Assembly (NCBI RefSeq): GCF_000179775.1
Contig: NZ_AEEB01000001.1
Location: 110,647-174,646, forward strand
Length of the DNA: 64,000 nucleotides
Source of the DNA: Ahrensia sp. R2A130
GTDB lineage: Bacteria > Pseudomonadota > Alphaproteobacteria > Rhizobiales > Rhizobiaceae
Direction: 5' to 3'
The position numbers and the translations under genes are program-made. Below are positions 36,497 through 46,440 of this stretch, piece by piece. How positions within the stretch are numbered: position 1 is the first letter of the stretch; every line of letters begins with the position of its first letter. Below the pieces are notes generated by a model. That model had not been told where the DNA came from. It saw only the letters and a list, made by a program, of their open reading frames with translations, and did not search any database.

Positions 36497-37393
36497 CTAA
36501 AAGCGCCACTCCTTGGCCTTCTCCAACAGAAAATCGCGGAACGCCTCAAGTCGCGCCGAGCGGCGCAGTTCACTCGAATAGGCGAAATATGTGTCGAAAG
36601 ACGGGATTTCGACATCTTCCATTACCTTGACGAGCGGTGAGTTCACGCCAACAGCATAGTCTGGAAGCAATGCAACGCCTGCACCTCTGACCGCTGCGCG
36701 TTGAATGGCGAGGATCGAATTTATCTTCAATGCAGGCGTGCGCAGCTTGCCCAGTGGCATGCCTGCGCTCAGCAACCAATTGAGATCGCCTAGATAGGCA
36801 GGTGTTCCGTCGCCCCATGCAACAAGCCTGTGGTTGTCCAAATCCTCGATTTTTTCCGGCGTCCCGTGCGATTCAAGATAATTCGGCGCAGCGTAGACAT
36901 GAAAATGCACGGTGAACAAACGGCGTTGGATAATGTCTGCCTGCTGTGGTTGCTGCAGACGGATAGCGCAGTCCGCCTGCCGCATGCCTAAATCGAGTTC
37001 GTTGTTTTCCAACATCAATTCGACCTGCATATCAGGATAGCTGTCTAGAAATTCGTGCATGCGAATGGCGAGCCAAGCAGAACCAAGACCCACGGTGGTT
37101 GTGACCCGCAACGGTCCCTGTGGAGTGCCTTTGAAGTCGGTCAGTTCGACGTGGACCTTCTCCAAGGTGCCGGTGATGCCTTCCGTCGCGCCGAACAGAA
37201 TTTCGCCCTGCTCGGTGAGAATCAATCCACGCGCATGGCGGTTGAACAGGGGAACGCCGACCTCACCCTCCAGCGCGGAAATCTGGCGCGAGATAGCCGA
37301 TTGCGACAGGTTCAAGACCTCGGATGCACGGGTGAACGACCCGGCATTCGCGACCTTGTGGAAGATGCGTAACTTGTCCCAATCCATGGGCAT
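36497..37393 (-). CDS. lsrB: LysR-family regulator LsrB/VtlR
   Basis: A 298-residue LysR protein. The N-terminal helix-turn-helix is AGSFTRASEVLNLSQSAISR, and the C-terminal effector domain opens with LRVTTTVGLGSAWLA and contains DCAIRLQQPQQADIIQRRLF. The start MPMDWDKLRIFHKVA and these blocks match my memory of LsrB (Sinorhizobium; oxidative stress, lipopolysaccharide, symbiosis) and VtlR (Brucella; activator of AbcR2). It is preceded by trxB and followed by the AbcR-like RNA gene, the same context. In-frame ATG at 37387 is an alternative start. Confidence 0.88.
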   Translation of the reverse strand: MPMDWDKLRIFHKVANAGSFTRASEVLNLSQSAISRQISALEGEVGVPLFNRHARGLILTEQGEILFGATEGITGTLEKVHVELTDFKGTPQGPLRVTTTVGLGSAWLAIRMHEFLDSYPDMQVELMLENNELDLGMRQADCAIRLQQPQQADIIQRRLFTVHFHVYAAPNYLESHGTPEKIEDLDNHRLVAWGDGTPAYLGDLNWLLSAGMPLGKLRTPALKINSILAIQRAAVRGAGVALLPDYAVGVNSPLVKVMEDVEIPSFDTYFAYSSELRRSARLEAFRDFLLEKAKEWRF

Positions 37394-37435
37394 GGCAGTG
37401 TTCCTTTTCCGCGCCCCGGAAGTGGTGTGGTAGGT

Positions 37436-38407
37436 TTATGCTGCGACTTCGGTTTCGTCGTCGGTTTCCATTTCAGCCACAAAACGCTCCGCTTCCAAAG
37501 CCGCCATACAACCCATACCGGCGGCGGTGACGGCCTGGCGGTAGGTATCGTCGGTCACGTCACCTGCTGCATAAACGCCTGGAATTTCGGTCGCGGTGCT
37601 GTCGGGTGCGGTCCAAAGGTAACCGGAATCTTTCAGCTTCAATTGATCCTTGAAGAGTTCTGTCGCGGGCGAGTGGCCGATTGCGATGAAGATGCCTTCC
37701 GCATCCACACGACCTTCTTCGCCGGTCTTGCGGTTGCGAATATTCACGCCGTCGGCGGACGAAATGAGGCCGACTTTGCCGGTGATCTCTGTCACTTCGC
37801 TATCCCAGATTATCTCGACGTTCTTCTTGTTGAAGAGGCGGTCCTGCAATATTTTTTCGGCGCGCAATTCATCACGGCGGTGGATGAGCGTCACTTTGGA
37901 AGCGAGGCCGGACAGGTAAAGCGCTTCTTCAACTGCGGTGTTGCCACCGCCGACCACGACCACCGGTTTGTCACGGTAAAAGAAGCCGTCGCAGGTGGCA
38001 CAGGCGGAAACGCCGAAGCCCTGGAACGTCATTTCTGACTCCAGGCCCAGCCACTTGGCCTGAGCGCCGGTGCAGATGACGACGGTGTCGGCGGTATAAA
38101 CGTCGCCGCTGTCAGCTTCGAAGCGCAATGGGCGGGCGTTCAAATCGGCTTTGGTGATGATGTCGTTGCGGACATCGGTGCCGACATTCTTCGCCTGTGC
38201 GAGCATCTGCTCCATCATCCACGGCCCCTGCACGGGATCGGCGTAGCCGGGGTAGTTTTCGACGTCCGTCGTGATCGTAAGCTGCCCGCCTTGCTGTAGG
38301 CCGGCCACGAGAATGGGCTCCATCAGCGCGCGCGCTGCGTAGATTGCTGCGGTGTAACCGGCGGGGCCGGAGCCTATGATGAGAACTTTGGTGTGGTAAT
38401 GGGTCAT
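37436..38407 (-). CDS. trxB: Thioredoxin reductase
   Basis: Flavoprotein that reduces thioredoxin with NADPH. The 323-residue chain has the FAD motif IIGSGPAGYTAAIYAARA, the redox-active Cys pair in ACATCDGFF (near residue 136), the NADPH motif VVGGGNTAVEEALYL and the C-terminal FAD block GVYAAGDVTDDTYRQAVTAA. Start at 38407 (MTHYHTKVLIIG) is chosen over an upstream in-frame ATG. 42 bases upstream of lsrB on the same strand, as in Sinorhizobium. Confidence 0.96.
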   Translation of the reverse strand: MTHYHTKVLIIGSGPAGYTAAIYAARALMEPILVAGLQQGGQLTITTDVENYPGYADPVQGPWMMEQMLAQAKNVGTDVRNDIITKADLNARPLRFEADSGDVYTADTVVICTGAQAKWLGLESEMTFQGFGVSACATCDGFFYRDKPVVVVGGGNTAVEEALYLSGLASKVTLIHRRDELRAEKILQDRLFNKKNVEIIWDSEVTEITGKVGLISSADGVNIRNRKTGEEGRVDAEGIFIAIGHSPATELFKDQLKLKDSGYLWTAPDSTATEIPGVYAAGDVTDDTYRQAVTAAGMGCMAALEAERFVAEMETDDETEVAA

Positions 38408-38487
38408 AATGTTCGCCTCGTCTTGTTGAAAACAACGTGGCACTTCGAGAGAGCAATTTCGAGATGGCTGAACGTCTTAGGCGGGGA

Positions 38488-39381
38488 CTACTTCATCCGT
38501 TTGCGGATTTCATCTGCAATGATGGCGGCAGCGTCACACTCGAAGCCCTGCGCGAAGGGGCGTTCATCATTCATCGGGCGAATTGCGCCCTTCGCGTCGA
38601 GCGCATCGAGGAACTTCTGAAATTTTGTAGCCAACCCGGGGGGGCGGAAAACATGGACTTGCTGTGCTGCTGATACCGCCTCGGAGACCATATTGTGACT
38701 ATCGCCTGTGACCACCAGCGTGTCGCAGACGCTGAGGATTTGACGGTAGGGGTTGTCGCCTGTGCCGTCCCAGATCCACCAGCCGTTGTTCGCCACCGCG
38801 TCGAGAAGAACTTGCGGTGTGCGGCGCGATGCGGCGATGAAGGTGGGGCGGTTGCAGACCAGCGCTTTTAGCTCTTCTGCAAATTTGGCGGATGCCTCCG
38901 CTGTCCAACTGACAGAACCGGAATTGCCACCGAGCAGTACACCGACGGCGTTCGTCGGATTGCCGAAACGGCGCAGGGCGGACGGTCTTTCATCTGCAAG
39001 GGCATCAGCCGTGATAGGGTGGGGGCCGGTAATGGTGTCGATGGCGCTGCGGCTGCGGAACTCGTCGTGGGACGGCACCCAGATGATGTCCATCGAGCGA
39101 TGGCCCCACGGCGGTGTTTTCAAGAAGACGGTGAAGGGGCCATCTTTCGCACATGCAATGCTGCACAAGATGGGCGCAGCTCGCCGGCCCGATGCGATGA
39201 CGACATCGAACTCTTTCAAGTCCCGCGGTGGGGATGGACGCATGAAGGGCAGAGCGTGCCACGGGCGATAGTCCACAACACGCTCTTCTACCGTGCCGCT
39301 CTCCTTTGCCAGATTGAGCGCAACGCCGCGGCACTGCATCACGTCGCCTGCCTTGCCGTCGGTAAGGATGAGAACCCGCAC
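38488..39381 (-). CDS. Mitochondrial-fission ELM1-like protein
   Basis: This 297-residue protein matches the ELM1/DUF1022 family: LILTDGKAGDVMQCRGVAL at the start, VIASGRRAAPIL, LLGGNSGSVSWT, and TLVVTGDSHNMVSEAV near the end. The fold is glycosyltransferase-B-like. In plants ELM1 recruits dynamins to mitochondria; in bacteria its role is unknown and a nucleotide-sugar transferase is likely. It is 80 bases downstream of the trxB region and 12 bases after the GST gene on the same strand. Confidence 0.88.
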   Translation of the reverse strand: MRVLILTDGKAGDVMQCRGVALNLAKESGTVEERVVDYRPWHALPFMRPSPPRDLKEFDVVIASGRRAAPILCSIACAKDGPFTVFLKTPPWGHRSMDIIWVPSHDEFRSRSAIDTITGPHPITADALADERPSALRRFGNPTNAVGVLLGGNSGSVSWTAEASAKFAEELKALVCNRPTFIAASRRTPQVLLDAVANNGWWIWDGTGDNPYRQILSVCDTLVVTGDSHNMVSEAVSAAQQVHVFRPPGLATKFQKFLDALDAKGAIRPMNDERPFAQGFECDAAAIIADEIRKRMK

Positions 39382-39393
39382 GGCGCGTGTCGC

Positions 39394-40029
39394 CTATGCA
39401 GACGTTGGCATTGGGATGTCGCTAGCACTCGGTACCGAATAGCCAGCGATCACCGCAGGCCGAGCGGCAATGGCTTGGTACCAGCGTAACACTTTGGGGA
39501 ATTCTGTCAGATCGACCTTTTGGAATTCGTAGCGTGACACCCAAGGCCAAATTGCCATATCGGCGATGGAGTAAGTGCCGGCGACGTATTCTCGGTCGGA
39601 CAACTGCCGGTCGAGAACACCGTAGAGCCTGCGGGTTTCCTGTCCGAAGCGCTGTTCGGCGTAGTCGGATTTGCCGGGGTTGAAATGGAGGAAATGGTGC
39701 GCCTGACCCAGCATCGGGCCAAAGCCGCCCATCTGCCAGTTCAGCCATTCGATGGCCTGCCAGTGATGATGGGCATCATTGGGAAGGAAATCGCCGGTCT
39801 TGGTGGCGAGATAGTAAAGAATCGCGCCGGACTCCATCATCGACACGCCTGTCTCGCGGTCGAAAATGGCGGGAATTTTGTTATTTGGCGAAATGGCAAG
39901 AAACGCCGGATCGAATTGCTCGTCCTTGGTGATATCGATGGAGCGGGTTTCGTAGTCCAGCCCCATTTCTTCCAACGCGATGGATACCTTACGGCCGTTG
40001 GGCGTGCCAAACGTATAAAAATCGATCAT
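39394..40029 (-). CDS. Glutathione S-transferase (Nu/YghU-like)
   Basis: A 211-residue GST of the disulfide-bond reductase/Nu type: YTFGTPNGRKVSIALEEMGL at the start, ISPNNKIPAIFD and MMESGAILYYLA in the N-terminal domain, then IEWLNWQMGGFGPMLGQAHHF and YSIADMAIWPWV in the helical domain. The Thr-Pro-Asn motif replaces the classical Tyr or Ser. Start at 40029 (MIDFYTFG). ELM1-like gene follows. Confidence 0.92.
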   Translation of the reverse strand: MIDFYTFGTPNGRKVSIALEEMGLDYETRSIDITKDEQFDPAFLAISPNNKIPAIFDRETGVSMMESGAILYYLATKTGDFLPNDAHHHWQAIEWLNWQMGGFGPMLGQAHHFLHFNPGKSDYAEQRFGQETRRLYGVLDRQLSDREYVAGTYSIADMAIWPWVSRYEFQKVDLTEFPKVLRWYQAIAARPAVIAGYSVPSASDIPMPTSA

Positions 40030-40057
40030 TGCTTTGCCTCGCCTCACTGCGTTCGGT

Positions 40058-40107
40058 TTTGTTTATACGCCGCTTCGCTTGAGTTTGTTTACACGCCGCT
40101 TCGCTTG
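40058..40107. repeat. Tandem 24-bp repeat (period 26)
   Basis: The unit at 40058-40081 and the unit at 40084-40107 differ by one base (T or C in TTTA[T/C]ACGCCG). It sits in the greA-GST gap, 30 bases upstream of the GST start. A hairpin (AGCGCGCC/GGCGCGCT, 40124-40144) follows toward greA. The 26-base period is not a codon multiple, so it is not coding. Confidence 0.8.
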
Positions 40108-40179
40108 CCGGTTTTGCCTAGGGAGCGCGCCGGGGAGGCGCGCTTGGAGTGTTTGGCTGACAAGATTGCCGTGAGGCTA

Positions 40180-40653
40180 TCAGACGTATTGCACCGACAG
40201 AATTTCGTAGGCGCGTGCGCCGCCGGGTGCTGCGACCTCGACTGAATCGCCTTCTTCCTTGCCGATGAGGGCGCGGGAGATGGGGGACGAGATCGAGATT
40301 TTACCGGAGGCCACATCGGCTTCCTGATCGCCGACGATCTGATAGTGCTTCTCTTCACCGTTCTGCTCGTCTTCGAGCTTCACCGTTGCGCCGAAGCGGA
40401 TCGTGTCGCCGGACATCTTGGAAATATCGATCACTTCCGCACGGGCGATAACATCTTCGAGTTCCATGATGCGGCCCTCGTTGTGGCTCTGCTGCTCTTT
40501 GGCAGCATGGTACTCGGCGTTTTCCGACAGATCGCCGTGCTCGCGTGCTTCGGAAATAGCGGCCACGATGCGGTGGCGGTCTTCGCTGGTGCGGCGCTTG
40601 TATTCGGCTTCCAATGCGGCGTGGCCGGGTTTTGTCATGGGAACCTTTTCCAT
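40180..40653 (-). CDS. greA: Transcript-cleavage factor GreA
   Basis: Rescues backtracked RNA polymerase. The 157-residue chain has the N-terminal antiparallel coiled coil with acidic tip ([22 protein letters not shown]) and the C-terminal FKBP-like domain ([20 protein letters not shown]). Start at 40653 ([15 protein letters not shown]) follows AGGGAGAA. Confidence 0.96.
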   Translation of the reverse strand: MEKVPMTKPGHAALEAEYKRRTSEDRHRIVAAISEAREHGDLSENAEYHAAKEQQSHNEGRIMELEDVIARAEVIDISKMSGDTIRFGATVKLEDEQNGEEKHYQIVGDQEADVASGKISISSPISRALIGKEEGDSVEVAAPGGARAYEILSVQYV

Positions 40654-40829
40654 GGCGGTTCTCCCTTCGTAAGCACAAAAGCCCACCGGGTCGCGACGTG
40701 TGCCGCAACGTGCCGGGCAGATTGTTAGGTTGTGTCGGATGATCGTCGGGCGAACCGAAATGCGGAACGCGCCGGTCCTCCGGGTTCGCCTAAGTATATG
40801 GGGGCTAAATTCTTGCGGTCAACAAGGAT

Positions 40830-41804
40830 TTATATGCTGCACAATCGCTCGAATTTGGCGCGGGAGATATTGGAGCCGCAAGCGATGATGCCGACACGCT
40901 TGCCGGTAAGCCGCGTTTTCAACGGTCCGGCAAGTGCTGCCAGGGTTGCAGCGCAGGCAGGCTCGGCGATTATTTTCATCGCGTGGTAGAGCGCTTCCAT
41001 CGCGGGCGGAAATGCCGTGTCTGGCAGGCGGATTATTTCATCCACATGAGCGCGGGTGAGGGCGAATGTATCTGGCATTGCCATGGGCGCACCAAGGCTG
41101 TCGGCGATTGTGTTCACCTTCTCCAATGTCACCGCTTCGCCTGCTGCAAAGCTGCGGTGCATGGAATCCGCGCCTTCCGGCTCGACGCCGAAAATCTCAC
41201 AATCGGGGTTCAGCGCCTTGATGGCAGGTGCCATGCCGGAGATGAGGCCACCGCCGCCGACGGGGATGATGGCTGCATCGAGATGACCCGCTGCAGTTGC
41301 CAGCTCATCGCCGATTGTTGCAGCGCCAAGCGTCATAAATGGACTGTCGAACGGGTGGAGGTAAGCGCGGCCTTCTTCGTCGCGAAGGCGGGCAACTTCG
41401 CGGAAGGCTTCTTCGACGTTAGCAACCAGAACGACTTCAGCACCCAACGCTTTGCAGCCATCGACGCGGATATTATCGGCAGTTTCCGGCATCACGACTT
41501 TCGCGGACACACCCGCTTGAGCGGCTGCCCAAGACACGGCGAGTGCGTGGTTGCCTGCTGATACGGCAGTGACGCCGCGGGTGCGTTCATCGTCCGTCAG
41601 CGCGTCGACGGCCAGCGTTGCGCCACGGGCTTTGAAGGAACCGGCCTGCTGGAACAGCTCCATTTTCATGAAGACAGTCGCGCCTTCGGGCAACCAGCCT
41701 TCCAGTCGCGAAGCGTTCAGTTCCAAAGTCGGCGTTGCAACAATGCGTTTGCCGAGTTGTTCGCGGGCTGCTGCGATCTCCGATGCTGTAGGACCGGCGG
41801 TCAC
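40830..41804 (-). CDS. Threonine/serine dehydratase (PLP fold type II)
   Basis: This 324-residue enzyme deaminates threonine or serine. PLP lysine lies in GSFKARGA, the phosphate-binding glycine loop in [10 protein letters not shown], and the C-terminal GSNIS binds the pyridine. It lacks the regulatory ACT domain of biosynthetic IlvA and so is catabolic-type or serine racemase-like. The GTG start overlaps the carB stop by 4 bases (GTGA), an unusual partner for carB. Confidence 0.9.
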   Translation of the reverse strand: MTAGPTASEIAAAREQLGKRIVATPTLELNASRLEGWLPEGATVFMKMELFQQAGSFKARGATLAVDALTDDERTRGVTAVSAGNHALAVSWAAAQAGVSAKVVMPETADNIRVDGCKALGAEVVLVANVEEAFREVARLRDEEGRAYLHPFDSPFMTLGAATIGDELATAAGHLDAAIIPVGGGGLISGMAPAIKALNPDCEIFGVEPEGADSMHRSFAAGEAVTLEKVNTIADSLGAPMAMPDTFALTRAHVDEIIRLPDTAFPPAMEALYHAMKIIAEPACAATLAALAGPLKTRLTGKRVGIIACGSNISRAKFERLCSI

Positions 41805-44800
41805 GCTGCGAAATATTCCTGCAGGGGCCGCACGTCGATCTCGCCGTTTATCATCGCTTCGATTGCGTCCACGGCGGCGATGCTGCCGGAGACTGTGGTG
41901 TAGTACGGCACCTTGTTCATCAGCGCGGCCTGGCGCAGCGAGCGACTGTCGGACAGTGCTTTCGCGCCCTCTGTGGTGTTGAAGATGAGGTCCACTTGCC
42001 GGTTGCGGATGGCGTCTTCGATGTGGGGACGGCCCTCCAGCACCTTATTGATGCGGGTGCAGGCTATGCCCGCTTCTTCCAGCACGCGCTGGGTGCCGCC
42101 GGTGGCGAGAATGGTGAAGCCGAGATCGGTCAGCTTTTTGGCAGACGGGATGATGCGTTCTTTGTCGCCCTGTTTCAGCGAGATAAACACGGTGCCGCGT
42201 TTGGGCAGGTCGTTGGATGCGCCAAGCTGGGCCTTGGCGAAGGCCAGCGCGAACGTATCGTCGAGACCCATGACCTCGCCAGTGGACCGCATTTCCGGGC
42301 CAAGCAAAGTGTCCACACCCGGGAAACGGGCGAAGGGGAAGACGGCTTCTTTTACGGCGACGTGTTTCAGGTCGCGGCTGTTGGGGCGGTTCGGCCAGAC
42401 GGCTGCGATCTTCTCGCCAGCCATCACACGGGCAGCGATGCGGGCGATCTGCGCGCCGATGGTTTTGGCAACGAATGGCACGGTGCGGCTGGCACGCGGG
42501 TTAACCTCCAGCACGTAGATTGTGCTGTCCTTGATGGCGAACTGCACGTTCATCAAACCGACAACGCCGAGCGCCATGGCCATGGCTTTCGACTGGCGTT
42601 CAAGCTCGTCCAGCATGTCGTCGTCGAGCGTGTAGGTGGGCAGGGAGCAAGCAGAGTCGCCGGAGTGGATGCCTGCCTCTTCGATGTGTTCCATGATGCC
42701 GCAAACGTGGGCGGTCTCGCCATCGCAGATGCAGTCGACATCGACCTCGACCGCGTTGGTCAGATAGCTGTCGATGAGCACCGGCGTGTCGCCGGATACG
42801 ACGACAGCTTCGGTGATGTAGCGTTCGAACTGGCTGTCATCGCGCACAATTTCCATGGCGCGACCGCCGAGAACGTAGGACGGTCGGATGACAACGGGAT
42901 AGCCGACCTGTTTTACGATTTCCCGTGCGTTTTCAACGGACCGGGCGATTCCGTTGACGGGTTGTTTCAGGTCGAGATCATTCAGGAATTGTTGGAAACG
43001 GTCGCGGTCTTCGGCGAGATCGATCTTGTCCGGCTCGGTACCGAGAATGGGCACGCCAGCGGATTCCAACCGTGCTGCTAGGCCGAGCGGTGTTTGCCCG
43101 CCGAACTGAACGATGACGCCTGCAAAGTCGCCTTTGGCTTTTTCAGCAGCGATAATTTCCAGCACGTCTTCGCCGGTCAGTGGTTCGAAATAGAGGCGGT
43201 CGGATGTGTCGTAATCGGTGGAAACGGTCTCGGGATTGCAGTTCACCATGATACTTTCGATGCCCGCATCGGCAAGCGCAAATGCGGCGTGGCAGCAGCA
43301 ATAATCGAACTCGATACCTTGGCCGATACGGTTTGGTCCGCCGCCGAGGATCATCACCTTACGGCGGTCGGAAACCTCCGTCTCGCTGTGCAGCTTGCCC
43401 GCAAACGGCACTTCGTAGGTCGAGTACATATAGGCGGTGGGCGAGGCGAATTCGGCAGCGCATGTGTCGATGCGTTTGAACACCGGATGGACATTCAGCG
43501 CCTTGCGCGCGTCCATGACTGCTTGCTCTTCCATGTTCGCCAGTGCGCCGAGGCGTTTGTCGGAAAAGCCCATGGCTTTTAGCATCCGCATATTGTCGAC
43601 ATCATCAGGCAGGCCGTGGGCGATGACGCGAGCCTCTGCGTCGATTATGTTTTTCATCTCGCGCAGGAACCAGGGGTCGATGCGGCAGTATTGGTGAATT
43701 TCTTGCAGCGACGTGCCGACCCGCATGGCTTGTGCGACCTTGAGCAAACGGTCGGGGCGCGGGGTGCCGAGAGCGGCGCGGATGGCGTCGCGGTTTTCGT
43801 TGTCGTTGCCGCCTTTTTCAAAGCCGTCGATCCAGATATCGTCGAGGCCGGACAGCCCGGTTTCTAAACCGCGCAGGGCCTTTTGCAGGCTCTCGTTGAA
43901 GGTCCGGCCGATGGCCATGACCTCGCCGACGGATTTCATGGATGTGGTGAGCGTGTCGGAGGCTGCGCCGAATTTTTCAAACGCGAAACGTGGGATTTTT
44001 GTTACCACGTAGTCGATGCTGGGTTCGAACGAGGCAGGCGTCGCGCCGCCGGTGATGTCGTTGTCCAGCTCGTCCAGCGTGTAGCCGACGGCCAGACGTG
44101 CTGCGACCTTTGCAATCGGGAAGCCCGTGGCTTTCGATGCCAGTGCGGATGACCGAGATACGCGGGGGTTCATTTCGATCACGACCAACCGACCGTCAGC
44201 AGGGTTCACCGCGAATTGCACATTGGAACCGCCAGTTTCTACGCCGATTTCGCGCAGCACAGCGACGCTGGCGTTCCGCATGATCTGGTATTCTTTGTCG
44301 GTCAGCGTAAGCGCCGGTGCGACTGTGATGGAGTCGCCCGTGTGGACGCCCATGGGATCGACGTTTTCGATGGAGCAGATGATGATGCAGTTGTCGGCCT
44401 TATCGCGCACGACTTCCATCTCGTACTCTTTCCAGCCGAGCACGCTTTCTTCCACCAGCACCTCGTTGGTGGGTGAGGCGTCGACGCCGGAGAGCACGAT
44501 TTCGTAGAGCTCTTCTTTTGTATAAGCGATGCCGCCGCCTTGGCCGCCCATTGTAAAGGACGGGCGGATGATCGCGGGTAGGCCGGTGCGTTCCAGCGCA
44601 TCGAGCGCCTGAATTTTCGCTTCGAGGCGGTGACGTTCGGCACGCATTTCCTCGCCGTCGTCCCATTCTTTTTGCAAGGCCGCGCGGTCACTGCCTTTGG
44701 CGAAATGCTCTTTCTGTGTGGCTTCGAATTTCTTCTTCAATTCGGACGTGTTCACGAAAGCGGAGCGCGGGGTGGCGAGGCCGATCTTGTCCATGGCGTT

Positions 44801-45217
44801 GCGGAACAGTTCGCGGTCTTCCGCCTTGTCGATGGCTTCGGCCTTTGCGCCGATCATTTCGACGTCGTGTTCTTCCAGCGTGCCCATTTTCTCAAGCGAC
44901 AGCGCGGTGTTCAGGGCAGTCTGCCCGCCCATGGTGGGCAGAAGCACCATTTTTTCGTCGGGGAAGGCTGCGCGCTCGCGGGCGATGATCTTGGCGACAA
45001 CTTCCGGTGTGATCGGTTCGATATAGGTCGCATCCGCCAATTCCGGGTCGGTCATGATCGTGGCAGGGTTCGAGTTCACCAGCACGATGCGGTAGCCTTC
45101 GGCCCGCAGTGCCTTGCATGCCTGAGTACCGGAATAGTCGAACTCGCAAGCCTGACCGATCACGATGGGGCCGGCCCCGATGATGAGGATGCTGTCTATA
45201 TCGTCGCGTTTTGGCAT
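41801..45217 (-). CDS. carB: Carbamoyl-phosphate synthase large subunit
   Basis: Makes carbamoyl phosphate for arginine and pyrimidine synthesis. The 1138-residue chain has two ATP-grasp halves ([22 protein letters not shown] near the start and [20 protein letters not shown] in the middle) and a C-terminal allosteric MGS-like domain. An Arg/Lys/Glu-rich insertion near residues 190-230 ([20 protein letters not shown]) is typical of rhizobial CarB. Start at 45217 ([14 protein letters not shown]). Its partner carA lies 1.2 kb away, separated by the protease gene. Confidence 0.97.
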   Translation of the reverse strand: MPKRDDIDSILIIGAGPIVIGQACEFDYSGTQACKALRAEGYRIVLVNSNPATIMTDPELADATYIEPITPEVVAKIIARERAAFPDEKMVLLPTMGGQTALNTALSLEKMGTLEEHDVEMIGAKAEAIDKAEDRELFRNAMDKIGLATPRSAFVNTSELKKKFEATQKEHFAKGSDRAALQKEWDDGEEMRAERHRLEAKIQALDALERTGLPAIIRPSFTMGGQGGGIAYTKEELYEIVLSGVDASPTNEVLVEESVLGWKEYEMEVVRDKADNCIIICSIENVDPMGVHTGDSITVAPALTLTDKEYQIMRNASVAVLREIGVETGGSNVQFAVNPADGRLVVIEMNPRVSRSSALASKATGFPIAKVAARLAVGYTLDELDNDITGGATPASFEPSIDYVVTKIPRFAFEKFGAASDTLTTSMKSVGEVMAIGRTFNESLQKALRGLETGLSGLDDIWIDGFEKGGNDNENRDAIRAALGTPRPDRLLKVAQAMRVGTSLQEIHQYCRIDPWFLREMKNIIDAEARVIAHGLPDDVDNMRMLKAMGFSDKRLGALANMEEQAVMDARKALNVHPVFKRIDTCAAEFASPTAYMYSTYEVPFAGKLHSETEVSDRRKVMILGGGPNRIGQGIEFDYCCCHAAFALADAGIESIMVNCNPETVSTDYDTSDRLYFEPLTGEDVLEIIAAEKAKGDFAGVIVQFGGQTPLGLAARLESAGVPILGTEPDKIDLAEDRDRFQQFLNDLDLKQPVNGIARSVENAREIVKQVGYPVVIRPSYVLGGRAMEIVRDDSQFERYITEAVVVSGDTPVLIDSYLTNAVEVDVDCICDGETAHVCGIMEHIEEAGIHSGDSACSLPTYTLDDDMLDELERQSKAMAMALGVVGLMNVQFAIKDSTIYVLEVNPRASRTVPFVAKTIGAQIARIAARVMAGEKIAAVWPNRPNSRDLKHVAVKEAVFPFARFPGVDTLLGPEMRSTGEVMGLDDTFALAFAKAQLGASNDLPKRGTVFISLKQGDKERIIPSAKKLTDLGFTILATGGTQRVLEEAGIACTRINKVLEGRPHIEDAIRNRQVDLIFNTTEGAKALSDSRSLRQAALMNKVPYYTTVSGSIAAVDAIEAMINGEIDVRPLQEYFAA

Positions 45218-45482
45218 GGGAGGCTCGCGGGTAAGCGCGTCGTCACTCTCGCGGGTGCCGACGTTGGGGAGAAAAGGACTGCTTAAAGCGTTTCTATAGG
45301 GAAGGGCGGGCGGCTGCGTAACCCCATTGGTGCGGCTTGGCAGGTTGCTGACAGGAATTTCGTTATCGCGTTGCATTGCCAACACGTTGCCGGAAAGGAA
45401 CGGGCGGCGTAGGTTGGTCGTTAAAGACTAAATCGCGGCAAAAGCTGCACTAAAACGTTAGATTTATACAAGGGAGACGCCA

Positions 45483-46412
45483 ATGCGCTGGCGCGGTCGT
45501 AAGGAAAGCTCGAATATCGAGGATATTCGCAGCCAAGGTGGTGCAGGTCGTCGCAACACGGGTTTCGGGCGTGGCGGTGGCATCCGCATTCCCGGTGGCG
45601 GCATACGTCGTGCTTCCGGCGGTGGCTTCGGTACGATAATTTTGTTGGTGGTCGCGTTCTTCCTGCTTAAAGCATGCGGGATCGACCCGATGGCGATTCT
45701 AGCAGGTGGCGGTGGGCAACAGCCGCAAATCGCGCCGCAAACGACACAGAATCAGGCACCGCGCACCGGCGGTGCGACTGACGACATGGGTCAGTTCGTT
45801 GGTGTCGTTCTGCAGGAAACCGAGAATGTCTGGAACGGTATTTTCCAACAGCAGGGACGGGATTATCCTGAACCGAAGCTTGTGATGTTTACCGGCTCGG
45901 TACGTTCGGCTTGTGGAACGGCCAGTTCCGCCTCCGGCCCATTCTACTGCCCCGGTGACAGCAAGATTTATTTGGACACATCATTCTTCGACACGCTGGC
46001 TAAACGCTTCGGCGCGTCCGGTGATTTTGCTCAAGCCTACGTTATCGCGCATGAGGTTGGGCACCACGTTCAAAATGTGATCGGCGTTTTGCCGAAATTC
46101 AACCGTCAGCGCGGCCAGATGAGCAAAGAAGCAGCGAACGCCATGTCTGTTCGGGTGGAGCTGCAAGCCGACTGCTTTGCCGGTATTTGGGCTTACTACA
46201 CCGATCAAAAGGGACTGTTGGAAGCTGGCGACATTGATGAAGCTTTGAATGCTGCACAGCAAATCGGTGACGACACGATTCAAAAGCGTACGCAGGGCTA
46301 TGTGGTGCCGGAAAGCTTCAGCCATGGCACTTCTGAACAGCGCCGCACATGGTTCAACCGCGGTTACGAAAGCGGCAAGCTGAACCAGTGCGACACGCAG
46401 ATTTTCGGATAA
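45483..46412 (+). CDS. Neutral zinc metallopeptidase, YpfJ family
   Basis: A 309-residue membrane-anchored protease. After a Gly/Arg-rich N-terminus comes one membrane helix (FGTIILLVVAFFLLKACGI, about residues 43-61), a Gln-rich linker and the protease domain with HEVGHH (His190, Glu191, His194). Two Cys-containing blocks are typical of the family (SACGTASSASGPFYCPGD). Substrates unknown. Ribosome site GGGAGAC. Located between carB (divergent) and carA (convergent). Confidence 0.93.
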   Translation: MRWRGRKESSNIEDIRSQGGAGRRNTGFGRGGGIRIPGGGIRRASGGGFGTIILLVVAFFLLKACGIDPMAILAGGGGQQPQIAPQTTQNQAPRTGGATDDMGQFVGVVLQETENVWNGIFQQQGRDYPEPKLVMFTGSVRSACGTASSASGPFYCPGDSKIYLDTSFFDTLAKRFGASGDFAQAYVIAHEVGHHVQNVIGVLPKFNRQRGQMSKEAANAMSVRVELQADCFAGIWAYYTDQKGLLEAGDIDEALNAAQQIGDDTIQKRTQGYVVPESFSHGTSEQRRTWFNRGYESGKLNQCDTQIFG

Positions 46413-46440
46413 GAGGTTAGGCGCTTTCTGGCCCTAGCCG

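Noticed and set aside
41996..43081. 361-codon + strand ORF
   Set aside because: Antisense to carB.
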